Shown: positions 1-6,759, counted from the first letter of the stretch. The stretch is 7,046 nucleotides of DNA from Alphaproteobacteria bacterium (GCA_018883285.1 VEQJ01000055.1:1-7046), one strand, 5' to 3'. Notes: generated by a model from the sequence alone, not told the origin. Translations and numbers: made by a program.

Positions 1-80
1 GAGTGTACATGGACGTACATGAGCACCGTATCGCAGAGGTCAAAGCATTTGCAGCACTGGAGATTTGTAAAGTGGAATGA
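1..80 (+). CDS. Possible 3' end of an unidentified plus-strand gene
   Basis: The frame with codons starting at position 3 is open from the left edge to a TGA at 78-80. It would encode a tail reading VYMDVHEHRIAEVKAFAALE followed by ICKVE. The stop lies directly against the TAG of the minus-strand phosphatase gene (81-83), so the two would be convergent genes with no gap. The residue mix (charged, Ala-rich, helix-like) looks more protein-like than the open minus-strand reading of the same bases, which is rich in Cys and Phe. Only about 25 residues are visible, so no family can be named. The stretch could equally be intergenic DNA that happens to be open. Confidence 0.3.
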   Translation, partial: VYMDVHEHRIAEVKAFAALEICKVE

Positions 81-737
81 CTATAGGTCGGCGGGGTTCT
101 GATCCCACAAATTCAGCCGCCATCCCGCCTCATCCTGCACAAATTCGCTGACATGGCCGGTTTTCATCCGCACCGCCCCCTGGCTGTTGCGCTGGTCAAA
201 CAATCCAGGCACCAGCCGCAGGAAATACCGCAACGCCCCGTTGGAGCTGACCACCAGCGCGCAATCCTTGGGGTTGGGCAGGTGGCGTGGCAAGTCACGG
301 CAAAAATCCGCCACCCGCGCGATCACCTGCGCCTCGCTTTCGCCCCAACGGTCGCCGCCAGGAAATTCGCTGCGCTGGTGCCAGGCGGCAAACTCCTCTG
401 CGCCAAAACGATCCTGAATCTGTTGGTCGCTTAGCCCCGTCCAGTCGCCAAAATCAATCTCATTCAGCCGCGCATCCTGCCGCACGGGCAAATCCAGTTG
501 CAGGGTTTGCAGCACGATTTCGGCAAAGCGGTATTGACGTTGCAGGGGACCCGCAAACACCACGGTCGGGCGGCGGTTGCTGCGCGCCAGCGCTTCGCCC
601 AGGGCGACGGCCTGCGCCATCCCCTTGTCCACCAGCGGCAGATCGTTACGGCTGCCCACCGTGACCACCGTGTCGCCAGGGGCAAAAGTGTTGCCGTGAC
701 GGGCGATTAACAGGCGTTTCATGGCAGGTTGTGTCAT
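81..737 (-). CDS. Histidine phosphatase superfamily protein (phosphoglycerate-mutase-like fold), second catalytic His missing
   Basis: The 218-residue product has the phosphoglycerate-mutase-like fold. The N-terminal phosphohistidine motif RHGNT is at residues 13-17, the GPLQR segment (residues 63-67) carries the second active-site Arg, and LNEIDFGDWTG (from about 91) carries the conserved acidic residue. Near the C-terminus the family usually has VSHGG, with a second catalytic His. Here the aligned stretch reads VVSSNGALR (about 162-170), with Ser in place of the His. Substrate is unknown; a small phosphorylated metabolite or sugar phosphate is possible. I chose the ATG at 735-737 because it starts 10 bases after the kdsB stop; the longer frame from 785 overlaps kdsB and adds a Pro/Ala-rich leader. 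A further ATG at 720-722 directly precedes KRLLIARHG. No strong ribosome site separates these options. It is last in the lipA-kdsB string. Confidence 0.85.
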   Translation of the reverse strand: MTQPAMKRLLIARHGNTFAPGDTVVTVGSRNDLPLVDKGMAQAVALGEALARSNRRPTVVFAGPLQRQYRFAEIVLQTLQLDLPVRQDARLNEIDFGDWTGLSDQQIQDRFGAEEFAAWHQRSEFPGGDRWGESEAQVIARVADFCRDLPRHLPNPKDCALVVSSNGALRYFLRLVPGLFDQRNSQGAVRMKTGHVSEFVQDEAGWRLNLWDQNPADL

Positions 738-747
738 GGATGCGGCT

Positions 748-1632
748 TTAGGCGGGATTGGTGGCATGGGCGAAGATGCTGGCAAAATCCACCAACTCCC
801 CCTCCTGCGCGATCAGCTGTTCCGCCACCGCAACATCGCCTGGCGCATCAATGCTCCAATGGGTGCGGCCGCGAAAATCCACCAGCACGCAACGGATCGG
901 AATGCCGTTTTCCAAGGCGCGCAGCTGTTCCAACCCCTCGGCCACCTCCAACGGGGTTTGCGGCAGGGTGGACAGCTGATCCAACACGTTCAGGCGATAG
1001 CCATACAGCCCGATGTGGCGATAGACGGGGATGGCATCACCCTCAGGCAGCTTGCGGAAATAGGGGATGATGGCTTTCGAGAAATACAGGGCGTTGCGGT
1101 CTTTATCGAACACCGCCAACGTACCACTGCTGGGGTTGGTTTCCTTGTTCTTTTTTAACTGATCCAACTGCGCCCGCGACATTTGCCAAACGGGCGTGAC
1201 CATGCCGACGACGGGTGACTGTTGCAACTCATCCACCATCGCCTGCAACACCCATGGCGGGGTTAGCAGCGCGTCGCCCTGAAAATTCACCACCGCGTCG
1301 GGGCGTTCGGCGACGGGCAGCTGGGCGCAGACTGCCTGCACCCGATCGGTGCCGGTGGCGCATTCCGCAGGGGTCATCACCACGGTTGCGCCAAAGCTGG
1401 CGGCATGGTCGGCAATCCGTTGGTCATCGGTGGCGATATAGACGCCGCTGACCCGCTGAACCTGTTGGGCGATGCCCCAAATCCGCTGCAACATGGTAAT
1501 GCCCGCCACCGCCGCCAACGGCTTGCCAGGAAACCGCACCGAGCCATAGCGGGATGGGATGACGAGAGCGACTTTAGGGACAGCGGGGGGGGTGGTTGTG
1601 GTCATGGCGGGGGTCATGGTCGGACGCTGCAT
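748..1632 (-). CDS. kdsB: 3-deoxy-manno-octulosonate cytidylyltransferase (CMP-Kdo synthetase), KdsB family
   Basis: This cytosolic enzyme activates Kdo with CTP to give CMP-Kdo, the donor for LPS inner core or Kdo-containing capsule. The 294-residue product has the family motifs in order: nucleotide-binding IPSRYGSVRFPGKPL (about 25-39), ATDD (67-70), TGTDR (93-97), QGD (118-120, metal-binding Asp), YFSKAIIPYFRK, HIGLYGYR (206-213), EQLRALENG (235-243) and a second metal-site Asp in SIDAP (262). The usual NVQGDEP is NFQGDALLTPPW here, and the usual GVDT is SIDA, so this may be a variant subfamily rather than standard housekeeping KdsB. The length is above the roughly 250 typical of the family because of an N-terminal leader of about 18 residues rich in Thr/Pro. 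ATGs at 1632, 1617 and 1605 are all possible starts, as is a TTG at 1635. I chose 1632, three bases after the lipA stop. Confidence 0.92.
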   Translation of the reverse strand: MQRPTMTPAMTTTTPPAVPKVALVIPSRYGSVRFPGKPLAAVAGITMLQRIWGIAQQVQRVSGVYIATDDQRIADHAASFGATVVMTPAECATGTDRVQAVCAQLPVAERPDAVVNFQGDALLTPPWVLQAMVDELQQSPVVGMVTPVWQMSRAQLDQLKKNKETNPSSGTLAVFDKDRNALYFSKAIIPYFRKLPEGDAIPVYRHIGLYGYRLNVLDQLSTLPQTPLEVAEGLEQLRALENGIPIRCVLVDFRGRTHWSIDAPGDVAVAEQLIAQEGELVDFASIFAHATNPA

Positions 1633-1635
1633 CAA

Positions 1636-2556
1636 CTACGCAACCGATCCCACCTTTTGCAAATGTGCCAGGCGGGCGGCGCGCATGCGGGCGAAATCAT
1701 CCCCAGCGTGATAGGAGGAGCGGGTGAGCGGGCTGGAGGCCACCATCAAAAAGCCCTTGGCATACGCCCAGGTCTGATAGCTTTTGAACTCCTCAGGCGT
1801 GACATAGCGTTCCAGGGTGTGATGTTTCGGGGTTGGCTGCAAATACTGGCCAATCGTCATGAAATCGACATTGGCGGCGCGCAGATCGTCCATCACTTGC
1901 AACACCTCCTCCCGCCCCTCACCCAGGCCGACCATGATGCCCGATTTGGTAAACATGCTGGGATCCAGCTCCTTAACCCGTTTCAACAGCCATAGGGAAT
2001 GGAAATAGCGGGCGCCAGGCCGCACCTCAGCGTACAAACGCGGCACGGTTTCCAAATTGTGGTTGTATACATCGGGCTTGGCGGCCACCACCACCTCCAA
2101 CGCGCCAGGCTTTCGCAAAAAGTCAGGGGTCAGGATTTCGATGGTGGTGCCAGGCGAATGGCGGCGAATGGCGGCAATGGTTTCGGCAAAATGCGCCGCG
2201 CCGCCATCGGGCAGGTCGTCACGGTCAACCGAGGTCACCACCACATGGCTTAACCCCATCTGCCCCACCGCGATCGCCACATTTTCTGGCTCATGCGGAT
2301 CCAGCAGGTCGGGGCGGCCGGTTTTGATGTTGCAAAAGCTGCAGGCGCGGGTGCAGACACTGCCCAAAATCATCACGGTGGCGTGCTTTTTTGCCCAGCA
2401 TTCGCCAATGTTGGGGCAGGCCGCCTCCTCACACACCGTGTTCAGCTTTAGATCGCGCATTAGGGTGCGGGTTTCGTGATAGGCCGCCGATACGGGTGCC
2501 TTCACCCGAATCCACGCTGGTTTGCGGGGCGAAGCCAACCGATCCGCAGGAGTCAT
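1636..2556 (-). CDS. lipA: Lipoyl synthase (radical SAM)
   Basis: LipA inserts two sulfurs into protein-bound octanoyl groups to make the lipoyl cofactor of 2-oxoacid dehydrogenases and the glycine cleavage system. Both iron-sulfur sites are visible. The auxiliary cluster motif [12 protein letters not shown] has cysteines at residues 42, 47 and 53. The radical-SAM motif CTRACSFC has cysteines at 68, 72 and 75. The C-terminal RSSYHAGD (from 279) supplies the serine ligand of the auxiliary cluster. [10 protein letters not shown] near the N-terminus and [10 protein letters not shown] are also characteristic. The ATG at 2554-2556 (306 residues) follows GCAGGGGAA, a close-set Shine-Dalgarno. The frame extends to a TTG at 2608-2610 (324 residues), with a GTG at 2602-2604, but neither has a clear ribosome site. 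The longer form would start 18 bases after the small gene upstream, so it is not excluded. kdsB follows after three bases. Confidence 0.97.
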   Translation of the reverse strand: MTPADRLASPRKPAWIRVKAPVSAAYHETRTLMRDLKLNTVCEEAACPNIGECWAKKHATVMILGSVCTRACSFCNIKTGRPDLLDPHEPENVAIAVGQMGLSHVVVTSVDRDDLPDGGAAHFAETIAAIRRHSPGTTIEILTPDFLRKPGALEVVVAAKPDVYNHNLETVPRLYAEVRPGARYFHSLWLLKRVKELDPSMFTKSGIMVGLGEGREEVLQVMDDLRAANVDFMTIGQYLQPTPKHHTLERYVTPEEFKSYQTWAYAKGFLMVASSPLTRSSYHAGDDFARMRAARLAHLQKVGSVA

Positions 2557-2628
2557 TTCCCCTGCGGATACGGCGGCCAGATCAGCAATACCAGTATCGC
2601 TCACATTCAAAGTGGTTGCTTTGATCCG

Positions 2629-2778
2629 TTAGTAGTCACCGCGCCATGGTTCTTGCTTAGCATATTTAGCCAGCAATTGTTCATAAGTTTTTTCCTCTTC
2701 CGGAACTTCTGCTGAAGTATCTTCAGGAATAACAGGAATAACTTGAATTGTATTTTCTTGTTGACTCTCGGTTGTCAT
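2629..2778 (-). CDS. Small acidic protein of unknown function, 49 residues, upstream of lipA
   Basis: This is an unrecognised small gene. It begins at an ATG (2776-2778), ends at TAA (2629-2631) and encodes 49 residues: MTTESQQENTIQVIPVIPED, then a glutamate-rich stretch (EVPEEEKTYEQ), then LLAKYAKQEPWRGDY. The start has a good ribosome site: AAAGAAAGG followed by GTCACAACC places the AGG nine bases before the ATG. The N-terminal half looks disordered and acidic, and the second half looks like a short amphipathic helix ending in an aromatic/basic tail. There is no signal peptide, membrane segment or cysteine. Codons are mostly A/T-ending (GAA, CAA, ATT, GTT, CCT, ACT), unlike the GC-ending codons of its neighbours. 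It lies 18 bases before the longest possible lipA frame and points the same way, so co-transcription is likely. No function is proposed. Confidence 0.68.
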   Translation of the reverse strand: MTTESQQENTIQVIPVIPEDTSAEVPEEEKTYEQLLAKYAKQEPWRGDY

Positions 2779-2881
2779 GGTTGTGACCCTTTCTTTAAGT
2801 TAAGTTCAAACTACGGTGCCAAGCTATCATTTTCTGCCAAGGGGTCAACCAAGTTTTGGTGCGGGTGCTAAGTCGTGGACG

Positions 2882-3793
2882 CTAGGAGGCAGCCAGCTTA
2901 GGCATCAGCAGCATCGGATCCACCGGTTGCTTACCCTGGCGCAGTTCGAAATGCAGCTGGGGCTGCTTATTGGCCTTGCCCGTCGCCCCCACCCGCCCGA
3001 TCATTGCCCCCTGTTTGACCGTATCACCGCTTTTGGCGTACATCGCCTCAAGATGGGCATAGGCGGTGGTCCAGCCATTGGCATGTTCTACCAGCATCAG
3101 ATTGCCAAAGGCCTCATCACGACCAGCAAAGGTGACCGTGCCATCGGCGGCGGCCTTTACCACGCTGCCCGCGGCCGCGGCCAGGTTGACACCATCGTTA
3201 AAGCTGCCGCCATCCTGACGCCCATAGCCCGACAGCAATTGCCCCTGCACAGGCCATATCATCGCCGGCGCTGTGCCAACCCCCGCGCTGTTGGCCAGGG
3301 CGGGCAGGCGATCGTTGATGGCGGATGGTGCCGCGTCAGGCTCAGCGGCCGTCATGGTTGTGGCAGAGGCGGTTGCAGTTGCGGTTGCGGTTGCGGTTGC
3401 GGGCTCTGGCGTTAACGATTGGGGCTGGCCAAGATTGGTGGGTTTGGCGGTGCTGGCCGATGTGTCTGCTTTCGCGGCTTTGGCTCCGGGCGGGGGCGGC
3501 AGGGCGGTGGTTTCCACCGCGGCAGCCCTGCCAACCGGTGCGGTCAGGCTGTTACCCTCTGTTGCGGCAGGATTTGGGGCGGCGGCATTTTTTTTGGAAC
3601 GGCTGCCCCCGCTGGCGGCGGCGCGATTGGCCGTGCCACGATTGGCCGCCAAGCCATCAACGACGGGGGCGGGCACGCTGTTGTTAACGCAGGCCTGTAG
3701 GGGCAGGCTAAGGGCTATCACCAGCCCGATTGGCCTTACCCAAAAAAGCGGGCGGGAAAGCGCTTTAGGAACCATTGGAGGGGGCGATTTCAT
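2882..3793 (-). CDS. LytM/M23-domain lipoprotein with degenerate zinc site, NlpD-like
   Basis: The 303-residue product is a probable lipoprotein. Basic residues precede a hydrophobic stretch (about 22-34) ending in the lipobox LQAC, with the lipidated Cys at 35. A long Ala/Pro/Thr-rich linker follows (about 36-175). The LytM (peptidase M23) domain spans about 180-299. Active family members use an HxxxD motif and an HxH motif for zinc. Here the first reads NDGVN (Asn199 and Asn203) and the second reads QLH (Gln279, His281); the YAH histidine (247) is kept. This resembles NlpD and EnvC, which do not cut peptidoglycan themselves but activate amidases at the division septum. NlpD's LysM domain is not apparent. 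The ATG at 3791-3793 follows AAGGTGAGG with six-base spacing; a GTG at 3803-3805 lies inside that ribosome site and is unlikely. It follows carA by 33 bases, probably on the same transcript. Confidence 0.88.
   Translation of the reverse strand: MKSPPPMVPKALSRPLFWVRPIGLVIALSLPLQACVNNSVPAPVVDGLAANRGTANRAAASGGSRSKKNAAAPNPAATEGNSLTAPVGRAAAVETTALPPPPGAKAAKADTSASTAKPTNLGQPQSLTPEPATATATATATASATTMTAAEPDAAPSAINDRLPALANSAGVGTAPAMIWPVQGQLLSGYGRQDGGSFNDGVNLAAAAGSVVKAAADGTVTFAGRDEAFGNLMLVEHANGWTTAYAHLEAMYAKSGDTVKQGAMIGRVGATGKANKQPQLHFELRQGKQPVDPMLLMPKLAAS
3371..3400. repeat. Hexanucleotide tandem repeat inside the LytM lipoprotein gene
   Basis: Five consecutive GGTTGC units, the second being AGTTGC, run through 3371-3400. 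On the coding (minus) strand they encode alternating Ala-Thr, at about residues 132-145 of the lipoprotein linker. The unit is a multiple of three, so gain or loss of copies would change linker length without a frameshift. Confidence 0.85.
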
Positions 3794-3799
3794 AGCGAA

Positions 3800-3808
3800 C
3801 CTCACCTT
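3800..3808 (-). promoter_or_regulatory. Ribosome binding site that fixes the LytM lipoprotein start
   Basis: The coding strand reads AAGGTGAGG, then TTCGCT, then ATG. The near-consensus Shine-Dalgarno six bases before the ATG at 3793 contains the alternative GTG codon. This favours the ATG over that GTG. Confidence 0.7.
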
Positions 3809-3826
3809 ATCTTAGGCGGCACTATT

Positions 3827-5074
3827 TTATGCCGCACTCGATACCGTATCAGATTTCGCGACCGATTGCATCAGCTGATAAAACTCGGCAAACAGCGCGC
3901 CACCCTCCAAGGGGCCTGGTGAGGCTTCGGGGTGATATTGCACCGAAATGATTGGATAATCGGGGTGGGTAAAGCCCTCCACCGTGCCATCAAACAACGA
4001 CCGTTGGGTAATTTGAAGGCCGTTTTCCTGGTCATTGTTTTGGTCATTAGCAACCGCAAAGCCGTGATTCTGGCTGGTAATCGCCACATGATGATCGGCC
4101 AACAGCACGGGATGGTTGGCGCCGCGATGCCCCAAGGGCAATTTATAGGTGCTACCCCCCAGCGCCAGCGCCAACAACTGATGCCCCAGGCAGATGCCCA
4201 TGATGGGCAACTTGTGGCTCAACAGCTCTGCAATCATTGGCACCACCCGCACCGCGGTGGCGGCGGGATCCCCCGGCCCATTGGATAGCAACACGCCAGC
4301 GGGCGATTCCGCCAGCACTTGCGCGGCGGTGGCACTGGCGGGCAAGACCCGCACGCGGCAACCCAGCGCAACCAAATGGCGCAAGATATTGGACTTCACC
4401 CCAAAATCGATGACGACAACCGTCGGTTTGCTGGTGGCAGCCGTCGTAGAAGGGGGGGCAGCGGATGATGCCGTCACTTGCGCCGTATCGGCCTCTTGCG
4501 CCTCGGCTTGCGGTGACCACAACCCCTCAGTCCACTCATAGGCGCTGGCGGTGCTGACCAGGCTGGCCAAATCCATCCCCTCCAGCCCGCCCCAGGCCTG
4601 CGCCCGCGCCACCAGCGCCGCATCATCGGGCGCCTCATTGGTCACCCCATGCCACAGCGCGGCTTTGGGCGCACCGCCGTCACGGATTAACAGGGTCAGG
4701 GCGCGGGTATCCACCTCCGCCAGGCCAATCAAGCCGTGGCGACACAGCCAGTCGTTCAGGCTTTCGCGGGCGCGATGGTTGGATGGCATGGTCGGCAAGG
4801 TGCGGGCAATCAGCCCCAACGCCCGTGGCATTGCCCCCTCCATATCCGCGGGGGTGCAGCCAACATTGCCGATGTGCGGGCTGGTAAAGGTAATAATCTG
4901 CCCCGCGAAGGATGGGTCGCTTAAGGTTTCCTGATACCCCGTCATGCCGGTGTTAAAGCACAGCTCCCCGACCTGCAGGCCGCATGCGCCAAAGCCCCGC
5001 CCTGTTAACACCACCCCGCAATCTAAAGCCAATTTGGCGATGGTGGCGGATGGGGATGGTGGGGGCGTATGCAT
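3827..5074 (-). CDS. carA: Carbamoyl-phosphate synthase small (glutaminase) subunit
   Basis: CarA hydrolyses glutamine and channels ammonia to CarB, which makes carbamoyl phosphate for arginine and pyrimidines. The 415-residue product has the small-chain N-terminal domain (about 12-142), with FNTGMTGYQE and FTSPHIGNVG, then a class I glutamine amidotransferase domain (about 218-407). That domain includes DFGVKSNILR, NGPGDP, the nucleophile elbow GICLGHQ (Cys295), TSQNHGFAV and the catalytic His381/Glu383 in QYHPEASPGP. The catalytic set is complete. Residues about 186-217 form a Gln/Ala/Ser/Thr-rich linker that looks longer than the usual connection. I chose the ATG at 5072-5074 because it has a Shine-Dalgarno (AGGAAAG) and leaves about 11 residues before the domain. 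The ATG at 5126-5128 (433 residues) has none and overlaps a -10-like hexamer. carB is not in the window; the next gene downstream is the LytM lipoprotein. Confidence 0.96.
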   Translation of the reverse strand: MHTPPPSPSATIAKLALDCGVVLTGRGFGACGLQVGELCFNTGMTGYQETLSDPSFAGQIITFTSPHIGNVGCTPADMEGAMPRALGLIARTLPTMPSNHRARESLNDWLCRHGLIGLAEVDTRALTLLIRDGGAPKAALWHGVTNEAPDDAALVARAQAWGGLEGMDLASLVSTASAYEWTEGLWSPQAEAQEADTAQVTASSAAPPSTTAATSKPTVVVIDFGVKSNILRHLVALGCRVRVLPASATAAQVLAESPAGVLLSNGPGDPAATAVRVVPMIAELLSHKLPIMGICLGHQLLALALGGSTYKLPLGHRGANHPVLLADHHVAITSQNHGFAVANDQNNDQENGLQITQRSLFDGTVEGFTHPDYPIISVQYHPEASPGPLEGGALFAEFYQLMQSVAKSDTVSSAA

Positions 5075-5081
5075 CGATGGT

Positions 5082-5088
5082 CTTTCCT
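5082..5088 (-). promoter_or_regulatory. Ribosome binding site supporting the downstream carA start
   Basis: The coding strand reads AGGAAAG, then ACCATCG, then ATG at 5074. The AGGA core is ten bases from the ATG, slightly long but acceptable. The ATG at 5128 is preceded by TTTCGATTACA, which has no such element. Confidence 0.55.
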
Positions 5089-5126
5089 GAGTTTTTTCTG
5101 AAGGGGGGGCTGTTATGTTGGTTGCC

Positions 5127-5155
5127 ATTGTAATCGAAAGTTTTGCGACTTGCTA
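5127..5155 (-). promoter_or_regulatory. Candidate carA promoter
   Basis: On the minus strand TACAAT (5132 to 5127) matches the sigma-70-type -10 consensus at five of six bases. Seventeen bases upstream is TAGCAA (5155 to 5150), a weak -35 with three matches. Transcription would begin near 5120, giving a leader of about 45 bases ahead of the ATG at 5074. The -10 overlaps the upstream ATG at 5128. Confidence 0.4.
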
Positions 5156-5160
5156 GCGCC

Positions 5161-5173
5161 TACCACAGTGGTA
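5161..5173. promoter_or_regulatory. 13-base perfect palindrome, possible operator in the carA/tolB divergent region
   Basis: TACCACAGTGGTA has 6-base perfect arms around one central base. It lies just upstream of the candidate carA -35, centred near -47 relative to the inferred carA start, and 178 bases before the tolB ATG. The position suits a dimeric regulator, but no regulator can be named. Confidence 0.3.
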
Positions 5174-5350
5174 AAAGCCTCGCGCGCCCCTTGCCCACGC
5201 GCCCGATTTTGCACCCTGGCGCCTTGCAAAATGCATGCGGGCGGATTAAGGCCAATTGCCATGTTCCTGCCATCAATGGTAAACACAATGCATCGGTGGG
5301 AATTTCTGAAATGCCCATTCCTTTCACAAAGCTTTGATTTGGTGGTTGCC

Positions 5351-6670
5351 ATGCGGATTTTGTTGGCCTGTTTGATGATGATGGTAGGACTCAGCAGCCC
5401 TGCCCTGGCTGAATTAAAAGTGGATATTACCCGCGGTCATTCCGAACCGCTGCCCGTTGCGATTCTAGACTTTACGGGCAAAACCCCAGGGGACGCCAAA
5501 TTTGGCAAGGATATCAGCGGGGTCATTCGCGCCAATTTGGAACGCAGCGGCTTGTTTCGGATGGTGGATCCCAACGCCTTTATCCAACGCGATGTCACTA
5601 TCGCCAGCCAGCCACGCTTTGCCGATTGGCGGGTGATTGGCGCCAAAGCCCTGGTGGTTGGCGCGGTGGAGCAGCAGGCGGATGGCCGACTGCGCGTGGA
5701 ATTTCGCCTGTGGGATGTGGTGGCTGAGGAGCAATTGGCGGGATTGGCCTATTTTGGCCTGCCGCAAAACTGGCGGCGCATCGCCCATATCACCTCTGAC
5801 GAGATTTATAAGCGCCTAACCGGTGAGGATGGCTATTTCGATTCGCGGGTGGTCTATGTTGCTGAAAGCGGCCCCGCCACCAACCGCATCAAACGGCTGG
5901 CGGTGATGGATCAGGATGGCGCCAACCACCGCTATCTAACCGATGGGCGCAGCATGGCGCTGACCCCCCGCTTTTCAACCTCTGCGCAAGAGGTTGTGTA
6001 TATGTCCTATGCCAAGAATAAGCCGCGGGTTCACCTGTTGAACATCGACTCGGGTCAAGAAGAGGTGTTGGGCAATTTCCCGGGCATGACCTTTGCCCCG
6101 CGCTTTTCCCCCGATGGCGGCAGTGTGGTGATGAGTATGGCCAGCGATGGAAACTCCGAGATCTATATCATGGATTTGCGCAGTCGGGCGACGCGGCGGT
6201 TGACCTATAACCCCTCTATCGACACCTCACCGAGCTTTTCGCCAGATGGCAAACAGATTGTCTTTAACTCCGATCGTGGCGGCAGCCAGCAGCTGTACAC
6301 CATGAACGCCGATGGCAGCAATGTTCAGCGCATCAGCTATGGCAATGGGGGTCGTTATGGCACGCCCGTTTGGTCACCGCGCGGCGATTTGATTGCCTTT
6401 ACCAAAATTGAGGGCGGAACCTTTTACATCGGGGTGATGCGCCCTGATGGTAAGGGCGAACGGTTGCTTAGCCAAAGCTGGCTGGATGAGGGGCCAACCT
6501 GGTCACCTAATGGTCGCGTCTTGATGTTTTTCCGCCAAAGCCCTGGCAACAGCCGCGGTACAGGGGGAACCAGCAAGTTGGTTAGCATCGATCTGACTGG
6601 TCAGAATGAACGGGTGGTGCCAACCCCGCTCGATGCCTCTGACCCAGCCTGGTCACCGCGCATTCCCTAA
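5351..6670 (+). CDS. tolB: Tol-Pal system protein TolB (periplasmic beta-propeller)
   Basis: TolB is the periplasmic partner of Pal and TolA in the Tol-Pal machine, which keeps the outer membrane attached during constriction. The 439-residue product starts with a signal peptide, [20 protein letters not shown], with cleavage predicted after residue 20. The N-terminal alpha/beta domain follows (about 33-160: [23 protein letters not shown]). Beyond it is a propeller with repeated blade motifs SPDG at 253 and 297, SPRG at 342 and SPNG at 385, ending DPAWSPRIP. The length is normal for the family. The frame is open back to a TTG at 5150, but the signal peptide fixes the start at 5351, where GGTGG lies five bases upstream. 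tolQ, tolR and tolA are not in the window, while pal follows. The gene is divergent from carA. Confidence 0.97.
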   Translation: MRILLACLMMMVGLSSPALAELKVDITRGHSEPLPVAILDFTGKTPGDAKFGKDISGVIRANLERSGLFRMVDPNAFIQRDVTIASQPRFADWRVIGAKALVVGAVEQQADGRLRVEFRLWDVVAEEQLAGLAYFGLPQNWRRIAHITSDEIYKRLTGEDGYFDSRVVYVAESGPATNRIKRLAVMDQDGANHRYLTDGRSMALTPRFSTSAQEVVYMSYAKNKPRVHLLNIDSGQEEVLGNFPGMTFAPRFSPDGGSVVMSMASDGNSEIYIMDLRSRATRRLTYNPSIDTSPSFSPDGKQIVFNSDRGGSQQLYTMNADGSNVQRISYGNGGRYGTPVWSPRGDLIAFTKIEGGTFYIGVMRPDGKGERLLSQSWLDEGPTWSPNGRVLMFFRQSPGNSRGTGGTSKLVSIDLTGQNERVVPTPLDASDPAWSPRIP

Positions 6671-6759
6671 GGGTTTACGCTTGCCTGGCCTGACCCATCC
6701 GTCATGCCGTCGTCGCAGGTTGGTGACACTGTAACATAATTGCAACAGTTGGCGGGGAA

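Noticed and set aside
5..21. Direct repeat GTACATG at 5-11 and 15-21
   Set aside because: It is too short and isolated at the window edge to be called a repeat array or attachment site.
1405..1995. A 196-residue plus-strand open frame
   Set aside because: It lies antisense across kdsB and lipA, both of which have full family motifs. Its His/Gly/Arg-rich composition is typical of the reverse frame of GC-rich genes, and no domain is recognisable.
2817..2841. Direct repeat TGCCAAG at 2817-2823 and 2835-2841 between the LytM gene and the small gene
   Set aside because: The same 7-mer also occurs at 6773-6779, and matches this short are expected by chance. No convincing -35/-10 pair for the small-gene-lipA string could be built in 2779-2881.
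2848..2860. ACCAAGTTTTGGT hairpin as a terminator after the LytM gene
   Set aside because: The arms are only five bases and AT-rich, and no T-run follows in the direction of transcription.
2816..3815. Plus-strand open frames of 199 and 180 residues (2816-3415 and 3273-3815)
   Set aside because: Both are antisense to the LytM lipoprotein gene. The long Ala/Val or Gly/Cys runs are just the hexamer repeat and linker read backwards.
5150..5350. A 67-residue N-terminal extension of TolB from TTG 5150
   Set aside because: The extension would bury the signal peptide that begins at 5351, has no ribosome site and is not protein-like. It is the divergent regulatory region.
5113..5352. A 79-residue minus-strand frame upstream of carA
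   Set aside because: It covers the carA/tolB intergenic DNA and the candidate carA promoter, and ends within the carA 5' region in another frame. It has no convincing start signal or recognisable domain.
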